Below, in pieces: positions 8,221 to 16,648 of a DNA stretch of 42,575 nucleotides. Source of the stretch: Cryomorphaceae bacterium (GTDB lineage: Bacteria; Bacteroidota; Bacteroidia; Flavobacteriales_D; SKUL01). The stretch's first letter is position 1, and every line of letters begins with the position of its first letter. The stretch lies in assembly GCA_007695365.1 (NCBI GenBank), contig REDV01000045.1, forward strand, positions 1-42,575. The letters are read 5' to 3'. The position numbers and the translations under genes were made by a program. Under the pieces are notes generated by a model. The model did not search any database and had not been told where the DNA came from. It saw only the letters and a program-made list of their open reading frames with translations.

Positions 8221-8250
8221 CAAATATACGCCTATTTTCGGCAAAACCAA
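8221..8250 (-). promoter_or_regulatory. rpsO promoter
   Basis: TTG (8250 to 8248), a 19-base spacer and TATATTTG (8228 to 8221) match the Bacteroidota consensus exactly. The leader to the ATG at 8181 would be about 33 bases. It abuts the accD stop codon at 8251. Confidence 0.75.
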
Positions 8251-9102
8251 TTATGCGTGATATTTTAACATGCTGAGCACATTGGCCAGATTGTCTTTGA
8301 GCTTGCGGCGATCTACGATGTAGTCCAAAAAGCCGTGTTCCTTCACAAATTCAGCAGTTTGAAAATCTTCTGGAAGATCACGACCTATGGTTTCGCGCAC
8401 CACTCGCGGACCGGCAAATCCAATCAGGGCACCCGGTTCTGCTATGTTCAGGTCGCCCAACATAGCAAATGATGCGGTTACGCCCCCGGTGGTGGGGTCA
8501 GTGAGGATAGATATAAAAGGCAGTTTTGCGTTGGCCAGTTGGGTGAGTTTGGCAGAGGTTTTGGCCATTTGCATCAACGAGAAACCGGCTTCCATCATCC
8601 GGGCTCCCCCCGATTTGGAGATGATGATAAGGGGTATTTTTTTCTTGAGGCAGTGGTCAATGGACCGAGAGATTTTTTCTCCAACCACAGAGCCCATTGA
8701 CCCGCCAATAAAACGGAAATCCATGGCTGCCACCATGACTTCGGTGCCATGTATCAATCCATAGGCTGTGCGAATAGCATCCTTAAGACCGGTTTTCTCC
8801 TGGGTTTGGGCAATCCGATCGGTGTACTTCTTGGTGTCTTCAAAATTGAGCGGGTCGCCGGAAGATAGATTTTTGTTGACCTCCACGTATTTGTGTTCAT
8901 CAAACAGAAGGTAGAAGTATTCTTCTGAACCGATTTTTTCGTGGTACTCGCATTTGGCACAGACCCAAAGTGTGTCATAGTGCTCCTCGCTGGTTACTAC
9001 ATGCTTGCACTTCGGGCATTTGTACCACAGCCCTTCAGGGGTTTCCCTTTTGTCTTTGGTGGAGGTGGTAATCCCTTCTTTGTTTCGCTTAAACCAACCC
9101 AT
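8251..9102 (-). CDS. accD: acetyl-CoA carboxylase carboxyltransferase subunit beta
   Basis: AccD with AccA moves the carboxyl group from biotin to acetyl-CoA, giving malonyl-CoA for fatty acid synthesis. The 283-residue product has the N-terminal zinc ribbon with Cys29, Cys32, Cys48 and Cys51 (CPKC and CAKC). A crotonase-fold carboxyltransferase domain follows, with [20 protein letters not shown] and [16 protein letters not shown]. The accA partner is not in the window. The gene is 17 bases downstream of the aldolase gene and may be cotranscribed with it. Confidence 0.96.
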   Translation of the reverse strand: MGWFKRNKEGITTSTKDKRETPEGLWYKCPKCKHVVTSEEHYDTLWVCAKCEYHEKIGSEEYFYLLFDEHKYVEVNKNLSSGDPLNFEDTKKYTDRIAQTQEKTGLKDAIRTAYGLIHGTEVMVAAMDFRFIGGSMGSVVGEKISRSIDHCLKKKIPLIIISKSGGARMMEAGFSLMQMAKTSAKLTQLANAKLPFISILTDPTTGGVTASFAMLGDLNIAEPGALIGFAGPRVVRETIGRDLPEDFQTAEFVKEHGFLDYIVDRRKLKDNLANVLSMLKYHA

Positions 9103-9119
9103 GGTGTTGTTTTTTACCC

Positions 9120-10178
9120 CTATGCCAGGGTGATATCCTTGTTCAAATATACCGATTGAATGGCGTTGAGCAAAGCTACCCCCTCATTCATGGGTTTTTG
9201 AAATGCCTTACGACCGGAAATCAGTCCGTGACCACCGGCTCTTTTGTTGATCACTGCGGTTTCGACGGCTTCTGCCAAATCGGTCGATCCCGCAGATGCT
9301 CCGCCTGAGTTAATCAAGCCAATGCGCCCCATGTAGCAGTTGGCTACCTGGTATCGGCACAGATCAATGGGGTGATCGCTGCTGAGCTGGTCGTAAACTC
9401 TGGTGTGTGTTTTTCCAAAATTCAGCGCGGTGTAACCTCCGTTGTTCGTGGGGAGCTTTTGTTTGATAATATCCGCCTGAATGGTCACACCCAGGTGATT
9501 GGCCTGAGCGGTGATGTCGGTGGCAGTATGATAGTCGGTACCGTCTTTCTTGAAACCGCTGTTGCGAAGGTAGCACCACAAAATGGTAGCCATGCCCAAT
9601 TCATGAGCCTCTTCAAAAGCCTCGGCTATTTCTATAATTTGTCTTGAAGATTCCTCAGAACCAAAGTAAATGGTAGCACCTACAGCCGCTGCACCGAGGT
9701 TCCATGCTTCCCGAACGCTTCCAAATGGAATCTGGTCGAACTTGTTGGGGTAGGTGAGCAGTTCGTTGTGGTTAATTTTCACCACAAACGGAATTTTATG
9801 TGCGTATTTGCGCGAGTTGGCTGCCAGTACACCAAAGGTTGAGGCCACTGCGTTGCATCCTCCTTCAACCGCAAGCTTCACAATGTTCTCAGGGTCGAAG
9901 TAGATGGGGTTGGGCGCAAAAGATGCACCTGCGCTGTGCTCAATTCCCTGATCTACCGGCAAAATGGAAAGGTAACCTGTGCCGCCGAGGTTTCCATGCG
10001 AATAAATGCGCTCCAGATTGTTCAATACCTGAGGATTCCTGTTGCCGGGACCAAATGATCGTTCTACAAAATCGCCCCCCGGCAGATGGAGCAGTTCACG
10101 CTGAATGGTTGTGCATTCGTGCTGGAGTAGGTTGTTGGCTTTATCGCCCAGCAATTCAGTGATTTGGTTCAGAGTCAT
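9120..10178 (-). CDS. fbaB: class I fructose-bisphosphate aldolase (FbaB/DhnA type)
   Basis: The enzyme splits fructose 1,6-bisphosphate into two triose phosphates by a Schiff-base mechanism, without metal. The start at 10178 ([14 protein letters not shown]) gives 352 residues, the usual FbaB length; the frame extends 12 codons further upstream without conservation. Family motifs include [17 protein letters not shown] (about residue 62), [16 protein letters not shown] (about 175), [15 protein letters not shown] and the C-terminal [12 protein letters not shown] phosphate-binding segment. The lysine in ADIIKQK is at the position I would expect for the Schiff base, by analogy. accD follows after 17 bases. 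Confidence 0.93.
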   Translation of the reverse strand: MTLNQITELLGDKANNLLQHECTTIQRELLHLPGGDFVERSFGPGNRNPQVLNNLERIYSHGNLGGTGYLSILPVDQGIEHSAGASFAPNPIYFDPENIVKLAVEGGCNAVASTFGVLAANSRKYAHKIPFVVKINHNELLTYPNKFDQIPFGSVREAWNLGAAAVGATIYFGSEESSRQIIEIAEAFEEAHELGMATILWCYLRNSGFKKDGTDYHTATDITAQANHLGVTIQADIIKQKLPTNNGGYTALNFGKTHTRVYDQLSSDHPIDLCRYQVANCYMGRIGLINSGGASAGSTDLAEAVETAVINKRAGGHGLISGRKAFQKPMNEGVALLNAIQSVYLNKDITLA

Positions 10179-10211
10179 GGACGTCTTTTTGAGGGTCTTG
10201 AAAACAGGGGG

Positions 10212-10219
10212 CAAAACTA
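10212..10219 (-). promoter_or_regulatory. possible -7 element for the aldolase gene
   Basis: TAGTTTTG (10219 to 10212) matches TAnnTTTG and lies 33 bases before the aldolase ATG. No -33 TTG is seen at the expected distance, so this is weak. Confidence 0.35.
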
Positions 10220-10244
10220 ATAAAACTTTGAAGACTCCTTCTGT

Positions 10245-12764
10245 CTAGAACGGATATCCAATACCCAGATTCAGGTTCAGGCGCGGGCTGTAATAATTGG
10301 CCCTCCTCACGGGATTGGCCGCGTTGAAGTCATCTACTCTTCGGTTGTAGTCGTCTTTGGGTTGAAAGGCCCAGCGTTCCCCGGGCGCCATGGATGGGTC
10401 GCGCATTTGCATGGCCAGATCAAAGCGAATGATGAAGAAGTCAAAGTTCAATCGCGCTCCTACGCCTGCACCAATGGCAATCTCTCCTGCAAAGCGGTCA
10501 ATGGCAAAGTGCCCTCCCGGACGAACTGGATCCGGACGGAGCAACCAAATGTTTCCGGCATCTATAAAGAAGGCACCTTCAAGGATGCTGAAAATTTTCT
10601 GTCTGTATTCAATGTTTCCTTCCAGATGTGCTTCTCCAATTCGGTCAAAGGTGGTGAAAACTGTTCTGTAAGAACCCGGCCCCAACGTTTGAATTAGCCA
10701 TGCCCGAATGCCGTTGGCACCTCCTCCAAAGAAACTGCGCTCAAAGGGAAGTACCTCCAGGTTGCGCAGCGGAACTCCAACACCGCCAAAAAACCGCAAT
10801 ACCAGGGAACTGTTCTCGTTAAAGCGTCGGTAGTAACGCACGTCGTGATCGGTGCGCACGTAATTGGCATAGCGAATGTCGAACAACCTGAAACTACCCA
10901 GTGAGTCGCGCTCCTGCCCCGTGATTCCCATAACACCTGTGAGCACATTTCCGGCCGTTTCAGCATTACCACGGTAGAAAAAGGTGTTGGTGCGGCGCGT
11001 AAGTATTTGGTTGTTGAATATGTACGAAACTTTGAAAGCCGAAATCAGGTGGTCGCTGTAACTGGCGTTCAGAAAAAGGTCGTTCAGGGCGTCGAGGCGC
11101 TGCTGAAAGGCATCGGATTTGAAAATTTTAATAAAGCTGATTTCAGCAGGGGTTACAATCCACGTTTTGAAATCAGACTCGCGCCAGCGGTAGCTCATTC
11201 GCGCCCGGAGCATGTTTCTCGTAAAGTCGGGGCGTTGCTGAAAACCATAAGATAAACTCAGGTCGGTAAAGGGCCGCGCGGATTTGGCGATGCGGTCAAT
11301 GCGAATGGGAAAAAGAAACTTTGGAATGGTAAGCGAAACCTCCGGCACAAATTCAACGGTGTTAAAAACGGTTTGATCCTGCAGCAAACCACTCAGTTCT
11401 TCCTGCACGCCCCCGCCTGTGAGCAACTGTTGCGCCTCAAACGCCCCGGAGAGCCGGATGCGGAAAACTTCGGCGCCGTTAAACAGGTTGCGGTTTCGGT
11501 AGGTTACGGATCCCGCTGTGCCGAAAAATCCGCTCTGATGGGTTCCGCGGGTTTCAAATACAATCTGTTGTCTTCTGGCAGGCGTGAGCAGCACCTGACA
11601 GTTGAGCATTCCCTCGCCTTCCGTCGTTTCTGGCAATCGCTCAAATCGTATGTTCACCCCGCTGAACGCTTCTAGTCCGGCCAGCGAGCGGTGTGTATTT
11701 TCCAAACGCTCCCGGCTGTAGAATTGCCCGGGTTCAAACCTGATCTGCTGCGCGAGAATTCCTGGCTTCACGTACACCGCTGGGTGACCTACAATGGTGT
11801 AGGGCTCGTACCGAACCGTATCAGTAGGAACCACGGCATCCATGCCCGGCCGAGGGGCTATATGTGTTCGGTTGATGATGACCTCGTTGAGTCGGTAGCG
11901 GATGTGGTTGAGCTCAATGAGCGAGTCGGGATTGAGAGCAAAAGGCCGCCGCAAGGGCTGAATACCCATCAGCACGTCCACTTGTAGATTGCCGATGGTG
12001 CTGTCCACCTGAAAGTAAATTTCCTCCTTGCTCAGGTCAAAAAAGCCTTCGTTCTTGAAAAAGCGCATGAGTCGGTCGCGCTCGCGGTCCATGCGTGTAA
12101 CGCTGAACCTTTGCCCGGGGTGGATCAGGCTTCCTGCGGCTTCGCGGTCTGTAATGTACTTCAGGTTGAGGTCGGGTATCCTTTGGGTGAGGTTCCGTAT
12201 GCGATGTGCCGGCCCTGATTTCACCGAATAAATAACCCTCGCACGCTTCCTTCCAAAGTATTCAACCTCATGTGTTACCTCATTTTGGAAGTAGCCTTCT
12301 TTCAGCATAAACAGGCTCATTTGCCGCGCCGCTTGCTCTGCCTGCATGGTGTCGAGCACCACCGGAGCTGTACCCAGCCCGTAGCGAAGCCACTCGCCAA
12401 AAGTCCTTTTGTAGCGTCGGGGCTGCTTGCCTTTGGCCAATCGTTGCTGATTGCGCTCCTCCAGCCTTTGGCGTTTTTTTGCTGCATTTCTCTCTACCAC
12501 CTCTGGGTTGGGAAGGTTGTGCGCCCATACCGAAAGGTGAAACACACCCAAAAAATGTCGGTTGGGTTGTTGCCGAATGATTTCATTGAGCGCCGAACGG
12601 CGGATTTCGCTGTCGTCGAGCATCTCAATTTCGTTCTTGCGCAGCCAGTACTCATCGTCGGCAAGGCGCCGCGTAGGGCCGCAAGAAGCCATTACCACCG
12701 CCAATAAAACGATGGCCACAGTTTTATGTACCGAAGCTGTTCGCAAATGTTTTTCTTTGTGCTT
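10245..12764 (-). CDS. tamL: TamL-like outer membrane lipoprotein of the BamA/TamA family
   Basis: The protein has about 839 residues. The N terminus has a lipoprotein signal (TVAIVLLAVVMASCGPTRRL; the lipobox Cys follows VMAS). POTRA-type regions follow, then a long C-terminal beta-barrel with the bacterial surface antigen (D15) pattern, ending in aromatic GIGYPF. A lipidated BamA/TamA homologue is characteristic of Bacteroidota, where it is called TamL and works with a TamB-like partner in envelope assembly. No ATG is available. The GTG at 12764 gives a 29-residue signal peptide and the TTG at 12743 a 22-residue one; I chose the GTG. A longer TTG start at 12806 would overlap the divergent methyltransferase gene. 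Confidence 0.88.
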   Translation of the reverse strand, partial: KHKEKHLRTASVHKTVAIVLLAVVMASCGPTRRLADDEYWLRKNEIEMLDDSEIRRSALNEIIRQQPNRHFLGVFHLSVWAHNLPNPEVVERNAAKKRQRLEERNQQRLAKGKQPRRYKRTFGEWLRYGLGTAPVVLDTMQAEQAARQMSLFMLKEGYFQNEVTHEVEYFGRKRARVIYSVKSGPAHRIRNLTQRIPDLNLKYITDREAAGSLIHPGQRFSVTRMDRERDRLMRFFKNEGFFDLSKEEIYFQVDSTIGNLQVDVLMGIQPLRRPFALNPDSLIELNHIRYRLNEVIINRTHIAPRPGMDAVVPTDTVRYEPYTIVGHPAVYVKPGILAQQIRFEPGQFYSRERLENTHRSLAGLEAFSGVNIRFERLPETTEGEGMLNCQVLLTPARRQQIVFETRGTHQSGFFGTAGSVTYRNRNLFNGAEVFRIRLSGAFEAQQLLTGGGVQEELSGLLQDQTVFNTVEFVPEVSLTIPKFLFPIRIDRIAKSARPFTDLSLSYGFQQRPDFTRNMLRARMSYRWRESDFKTWIVTPAEISFIKIFKSDAFQQRLDALNDLFLNASYSDHLISAFKVSYIFNNQILTRRTNTFFYRGNAETAGNVLTGVMGITGQERDSLGSFRLFDIRYANYVRTDHDVRYYRRFNENSSLVLRFFGGVGVPLRNLEVLPFERSFFGGGANGIRAWLIQTLGPGSYRTVFTTFDRIGEAHLEGNIEYRQKIFSILEGAFFIDAGNIWLLRPDPVRPGGHFAIDRFAGEIAIGAGVGARLNFDFFIIRFDLAMQMRDPSMAPGERWAFQPKDDYNRRVDDFNAANPVRRANYYSPRLNLNLGIGYPF

Positions 12765-12795
12765 CACGCGCCCCTTGGAGATACGCGCAAACTTA

Positions 12796-13527
12796 GTGAT
12801 AAGCAACGCCGAAATAAAACGACTACGCCGACTTCATCAAAAAAAGTACCGCGACGCCGAGCGGCTTTTTCTGGCCGAAGGCACCAAACTCATGGAGGAA
12901 ATGGCGCGTGCCGGTGTTAAACCCGCGGGCGTATGGGCTGCGCACAGCCTCAATGCTTCGCTGCCTTTTGAGGCTGAGCGGATTTCAGAGGAGCAAATGC
13001 GTAAAATAAGTGCCCTCAGTACACCTCCGGGAGTATTGGCTGTGGTGCCGTACTTGACTGATGAGGCGGTGACCCCATGGAGGGGATGGGCCATGTACCT
13101 GAGCGGCGTGAGCGACCCCGGCAATATGGGGACCCTGCTGCGCATTGCCGATTGGTTCGGACTGAGTGCGGTGTTTTGCTCGCCCGCTTGTGTGGACGTG
13201 TACAACCCCAAAGTGGTGCAGGCTTCGATGGGAGCGGTGTTCAGGGTTCCTTTTCGGCAAAATTGCGATTCAGACTGGCTTCAGGGTGTTGCAGAAAGTG
13301 GTATTACGGTGGTATCAGCTGAGATGCAGGGCACACCGGTTCAGGATTTTCAATGGCCTGAAAGGGGCTTGCTGGTGATGGGAAGCGAGTCGCATGGCGT
13401 AGAGCCCGGGGTTGAGGCATTGGTGAGTGAGCGCGTTACCATTCCGAGGGTAGGAGAGGCCGAATCGTTGAATGTGGCCGTAGCGGCAGGTATTATTTGT
13501 TCCCGCTTACCGGTTTCCGGCCGCTGA
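12796..13527 (+). CDS. SpoU/TrmH-family RNA 2'-O-methyltransferase
   Basis: The product transfers methyl groups from S-adenosylmethionine to ribose 2'-OH of an RNA; which RNA cannot be told here. Starting at the GTG at 12796, the 243-residue protein begins VISNAEIKRLRRLHQKKYRD, the usual substrate-binding N-terminal domain, then FLAEGTKLMEEM. The three SpoU motifs follow: LSGVSDPGNMGTLLRIADWFG split around residue 105, GSESHGV, and the knot-forming AESLNVAVAAGI. The frame is open upstream to 12562, but that part is antisense to tamL and not conserved. It starts 31 bases from the divergent tamL start and overlaps the convergent FAD oxidoreductase gene by 35 bases at its 3' end. Confidence 0.9.
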   Translation: MISNAEIKRLRRLHQKKYRDAERLFLAEGTKLMEEMARAGVKPAGVWAAHSLNASLPFEAERISEEQMRKISALSTPPGVLAVVPYLTDEAVTPWRGWAMYLSGVSDPGNMGTLLRIADWFGLSAVFCSPACVDVYNPKVVQASMGAVFRVPFRQNCDSDWLQGVAESGITVVSAEMQGTPVQDFQWPERGLLVMGSESHGVEPGVEALVSERVTIPRVGEAESLNVAVAAGIICSRLPVSGR

Positions 13528-15088
13528 GCATTTCCGCACAAACCATTGCACATCGCTCGCCGTCCATGGCAGCGGATACAATTCCTCCGGCGTAGCCCGC
13601 GCCCTCACCGCAGGGATACAGTCCCGCCACCTCGGGGTGCTGAAGCGTGTCGGGCAAACGCGGGATGCGAACAGGCGATGAGGTTCTGGACTCAACACCT
13701 ACCATCACGGCATCGCGGTGGAGGTAAGGCGGCATTTTGCGAACGGTTGCACGGAGCCCGTTTTCGAGCGCGGCGGCAACACTTGCCGGAAGTACCTGCC
13801 GCAGGTCATAAGGCACAATGCCGGGTTTATAGGAGCACTCCGGAAGTTCGGCAGAAGTCTTGCGATCCAGGTAGTCTTTTAGGCGCTGGGCAGGAGCGGA
13901 TTGGCGCTTACCGCCTGCCTCCCATGCTGTTCGCTCTACTGCGCTCTGGTATTCGAGGGCAGCCAGCGGACCGGCATCTTTCCACGGCTGCCAGTCGTGC
14001 GGCAAAATGCTAACCACCACCCCCGAATTTGCAAAGGGGTTGTTTCGTTTGGAGGGCGACCAGCCGTTGGTGACCACCTCTTCCTGCGCGGTGGCGCATG
14101 GTGCGATGATTCCACCCGGACACATACAAAACGAGTAAATGCCACGGCCGTTGTGCTGGGCTGTCCAGGCGTAAGAAGCAGGTGGTAAAGTTTCGGGCCT
14201 TGTGCTGCATCTGTACTGCATACTGTCAATCACTTCCTGCGGGTGTTCTATGCGCACGCCCAGTGCAAAAGGCTTGGCTTCAATAGTAATGCCCTCGTTG
14301 TGAAGCAAACGAAAGATGTCTCTGGCAGAATGTCCCGTGGCAAGAATGACATGGTCAAAGCGGTGGCTCTCGCTTTGATTGATTTCTAGGCCGCGGATAT
14401 TACCTGCTTCAATCACCAAACCGGTAAGTTTGGCTCCGAAACGCACCTCACCGCCGTGTTCAATGATGGTTTCTCGCATGGAGGTGATAATGCCCGGCAG
14501 TTTGTTGGTGCCGATATGCGGGTGGGCATCCACCAGAATGTCGGGGTGGGCGCCAAATTGCACAAGCGTTGCGAGTACGGAGTGTACGTCGCCCCGCTTT
14601 TTGGAGCGCGTGTAGAGTTTACCATCGGAATAGGTGCCGGCGCCGCCCTCGCCAAAGCAATAGTTGGACTCAGGATTTACAATGTGGTCGCGGTTGATGG
14701 CCGCAAGGTCGCGTCTGCGCGAACGAACGTCCTTTCCGCGCTCAAAAACAACGGGTTGAACGCCCATCTCCAGTAGCTTGAGGGCGGCAAACAACCCCGC
14801 AGGACCCGCTCCGATAATGGCGGCGCGCTTGGCCGTTTCGGGTTCTTTGAACACCCGCGGTGTGATGCCGCCCAATGCCGCTTCAGGCTTGTTGCTGAGA
14901 AGCACCCGCAACTGAAAGACCACGGGTTTTTTGCGCGCGTCTATTGAGCGGTGAATGATTTTGTGGCGGATGAACGAAGCCGCTTTGCCCCCCGTTTGTG
15001 CCAGTAGCTGCTCGTGAATTTTTTCGGGGTGATCCATGTCCTCCGGCCGCACGCGGATATCTACGGTAAGCTCATCCGGTTTTGCCAT
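13493..15088 (-). CDS. FAD-dependent oxidoreductase, uncharacterised (COG2509-like)
   Basis: The 531-residue protein has an FAD-binding Rossmann motif AAIIGAGPAGLFAALKLLE near residue 88. It also has a glycine-rich NYCFGEGGAGTYSDGKLYTR segment, HVILATGHSARD and a C-terminal YPCGEGAGYAGGIVSAAMDG. These are marks of a widespread family of dehydrogenase-like flavoproteins without assigned substrate. The N-terminal ~85 residues contain the family-specific VRPEDMDHPEKI segment. It is last in the minus-strand run after porT (10-base gap), and its 3' end overlaps the methyltransferase gene tail to tail. Confidence 0.85.
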   Translation of the reverse strand: MAKPDELTVDIRVRPEDMDHPEKIHEQLLAQTGGKAASFIRHKIIHRSIDARKKPVVFQLRVLLSNKPEAALGGITPRVFKEPETAKRAAIIGAGPAGLFAALKLLEMGVQPVVFERGKDVRSRRRDLAAINRDHIVNPESNYCFGEGGAGTYSDGKLYTRSKKRGDVHSVLATLVQFGAHPDILVDAHPHIGTNKLPGIITSMRETIIEHGGEVRFGAKLTGLVIEAGNIRGLEINQSESHRFDHVILATGHSARDIFRLLHNEGITIEAKPFALGVRIEHPQEVIDSMQYRCSTRPETLPPASYAWTAQHNGRGIYSFCMCPGGIIAPCATAQEEVVTNGWSPSKRNNPFANSGVVVSILPHDWQPWKDAGPLAALEYQSAVERTAWEAGGKRQSAPAQRLKDYLDRKTSAELPECSYKPGIVPYDLRQVLPASVAAALENGLRATVRKMPPYLHRDAVMVGVESRTSSPVRIPRLPDTLQHPEVAGLYPCGEGAGYAGGIVSAAMDGERCAMVCAEMLSGRKPVSGNK

Positions 15089-15098
15089 GGTGCTTTGC

Positions 15099-15830
15099 TT
15101 ATCCCTCGAAAGTGAAGGAAATCATAAAGGTACGGGTGCGCAGCGACTCGATCGGATTGGAGAAAATGGTGTTGTCCTGAATAAGCATATTGGGTATTCC
15201 CACGCTTAACTTCAGCTCTATGCCGAACTTGAAGTAGGGCAGGAAAAAGTCAAATCCACCGCCCACTTCACCGGCAAAGTCGTGTTGACGCAGCTTTACG
15301 ATCAACTCTTCGAGCAGCACGTTTCGCACATCTTTTTGCGTGGCCACATCCAGGCTGTATTTCCCGCCAAAGAGCACATACACCGCAAAGTTGTTGATGC
15401 GGTCTGAGCGATACTTAAAGTGTAGCGGAAAGTCAATAAACACACTTTCAATGCGCTTTTCGTAGCTCTGCACGTTGTTGAAGCCATCCGACGAGTAGAA
15501 CTCGTAATTCAGCAGGCGCTCCTGAAAGGTGAGCGTAGGCACAAAACGCAGAGCCAGGTTGTTCACGAGTTTAAGCTGCGTTACAATACCGAGGTTAAAA
15601 CCGGCCGCGCTTCCCGTGCTCAGGCTCAGGAGCGAATCCGAAAAGGCCGTGTTCAGGTTGGGGTTGATGTAACTGTTGGCGCTGTTTACACCTAGGGCAA
15701 ACCCGAAATGATAGCGACGATCGTCGAAACCCTGCAGGTTGAGTTGCTTGTATTTATTGCGTTTCTGGCTGTGTGCCGGAAGCGCAGTAACCATGAGCAG
15801 CAGAACAAGTATGGTTCGGAAAGTACCCAA
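15099..15830 (-). CDS. porT: PorT family protein, type IX secretion component
   Basis: PorT is an outer membrane beta-barrel protein needed for T9SS export and, in gliding species, for motility. The 243-residue product has a cleavable signal peptide ending near PAHS-QKR. Alternating beta-strand sequence follows (YHFGFALGVNSANSYI, LRFVPTLTFQERLLNYEF, HFKYRSDRINNFAVYVLFGGKY) and the chain ends MISFTFEG. It lies immediately downstream of ubiE/menG, an arrangement I recall from other Bacteroidota. The start is a TTG at 15830. No ATG precedes the signal peptide and a -7 box lies just upstream, so TTG is preferred. Confidence 0.87.
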   Translation of the reverse strand: MGTFRTILVLLLMVTALPAHSQKRNKYKQLNLQGFDDRRYHFGFALGVNSANSYINPNLNTAFSDSLLSLSTGSAAGFNLGIVTQLKLVNNLALRFVPTLTFQERLLNYEFYSSDGFNNVQSYEKRIESVFIDFPLHFKYRSDRINNFAVYVLFGGKYSLDVATQKDVRNVLLEELIVKLRQHDFAGEVGGGFDFFLPYFKFGIELKLSVGIPNMLIQDNTIFSNPIESLRTRTFMISFTFEG

Positions 15831-15850
15831 ATCTTTTGCCTTGAGGGATG

Positions 15851-15858
15851 CAAAGGTA
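15851..15858 (-). promoter_or_regulatory. possible -7 element for porT
   Basis: TACCTTTG (15858 to 15851) matches TAnnTTTG and lies between the menG stop and the porT TTG start. No clear -33 TTG is seen, so it may be a secondary promoter inside the cluster. Confidence 0.4.
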
Positions 15859-15880
15859 TAAAAACGCAGCGCTGAGGAGT

Positions 15881-16618
15881 TTATTTTTCTGCGAGGTAGA
15901 TGGTGGCAATACCGCCGGTAACGGGACGCACGGCACAGCTCTTAAATCCGGTTTTCAACACAATCTGCCGGAAGTCCTCTCCTTCGGGAAATGCCATCAC
16001 CGACTCGGGAAGGTAGGTGTAGGCCGAGCTGTCTTTGGAAACGAGTTTACCGATAAAAGGCATCATCCTCCTGAAATAGAAGTAGTAAAACTGCTTAACC
16101 GGAAACTTGCGGGGCTTTGAAAACTCCAATATGGCCGCCTGACCACCGGGTTTCAGCACACGACTCATTTCACCCAGACCGAGTTCCAGGTTCTCAAAAT
16201 TGCGTACCCCGAAGCCCACGGTAATCGCGTCGAAAGCGCCGTCTTCAAACTGCAGGTTTTCAGAATCGCCAATTTGCAGGGTAATGCGGTCGTCTTTTTT
16301 GCGCTTCTTCACTTTTTCCTTTCCCACCTCAATCATCCCGGCCGAAATATCTACTCCCACCACCTTGTCGGGGTTTAGGCGGAGCGACTCAAAGGCAAAA
16401 TCTCCGGTTCCGGTGGCAATGTCGAGCACTTTTTTGGGCTGTGCTTTTTTCAGCAGAGCGATGGCTTTTCGTCGCCAGAGGATATCAATACCCAGCGAGA
16501 AGAGGTGGTTCAGAAAATCGTAGCGATGAGCGATGTTGTTGAACATGGTGGCCACCTGTTCTTTTTTGCTTCCGTCGGGGCGGTAAGGTTTTACGGTTTG
16601 TTCCGTGGATGAGGTCAT
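15881..16618 (-). CDS. menG: demethylmenaquinone methyltransferase
   Basis: This enzyme (also called UbiE) methylates demethylmenaquinone with S-adenosylmethionine, the last step of menaquinone synthesis. The 245-residue protein has an early AHRYDFLNHLFSLGIDILWR, the SAM-binding VLDIATGTGDFAF (about residue 65), VVGVDISAGMI, then VTVGFGVRNFENLELGL and VLKPGGQAAILEFSKP, all family signatures. Respiration in this phylum uses menaquinone, so menG is the natural name. It lies between rfaE1 (30-base gap) and porT (50-base gap). Confidence 0.95.
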   Translation of the reverse strand: MTSSTEQTVKPYRPDGSKKEQVATMFNNIAHRYDFLNHLFSLGIDILWRRKAIALLKKAQPKKVLDIATGTGDFAFESLRLNPDKVVGVDISAGMIEVGKEKVKKRKKDDRITLQIGDSENLQFEDGAFDAITVGFGVRNFENLELGLGEMSRVLKPGGQAAILEFSKPRKFPVKQFYYFYFRRMMPFIGKLVSKDSSAYTYLPESVMAFPEGEDFRQIVLKTGFKSCAVRPVTGGIATIYLAEK

Positions 16619-16648
16619 GTGTGCTTAACAGCTTTTTAGGGTTGAGGT

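Noticed and set aside
8182-8250. 23-codon N-terminal extension of S15
   Set aside because: It overlaps the rpsO promoter, and S15 has its standard length from the ATG at 8181.
12562-12795. Upstream extension of the SpoU methyltransferase frame
   Set aside because: It is antisense to tamL and shows no methyltransferase conservation; the family N terminus begins at the GTG at 12796.
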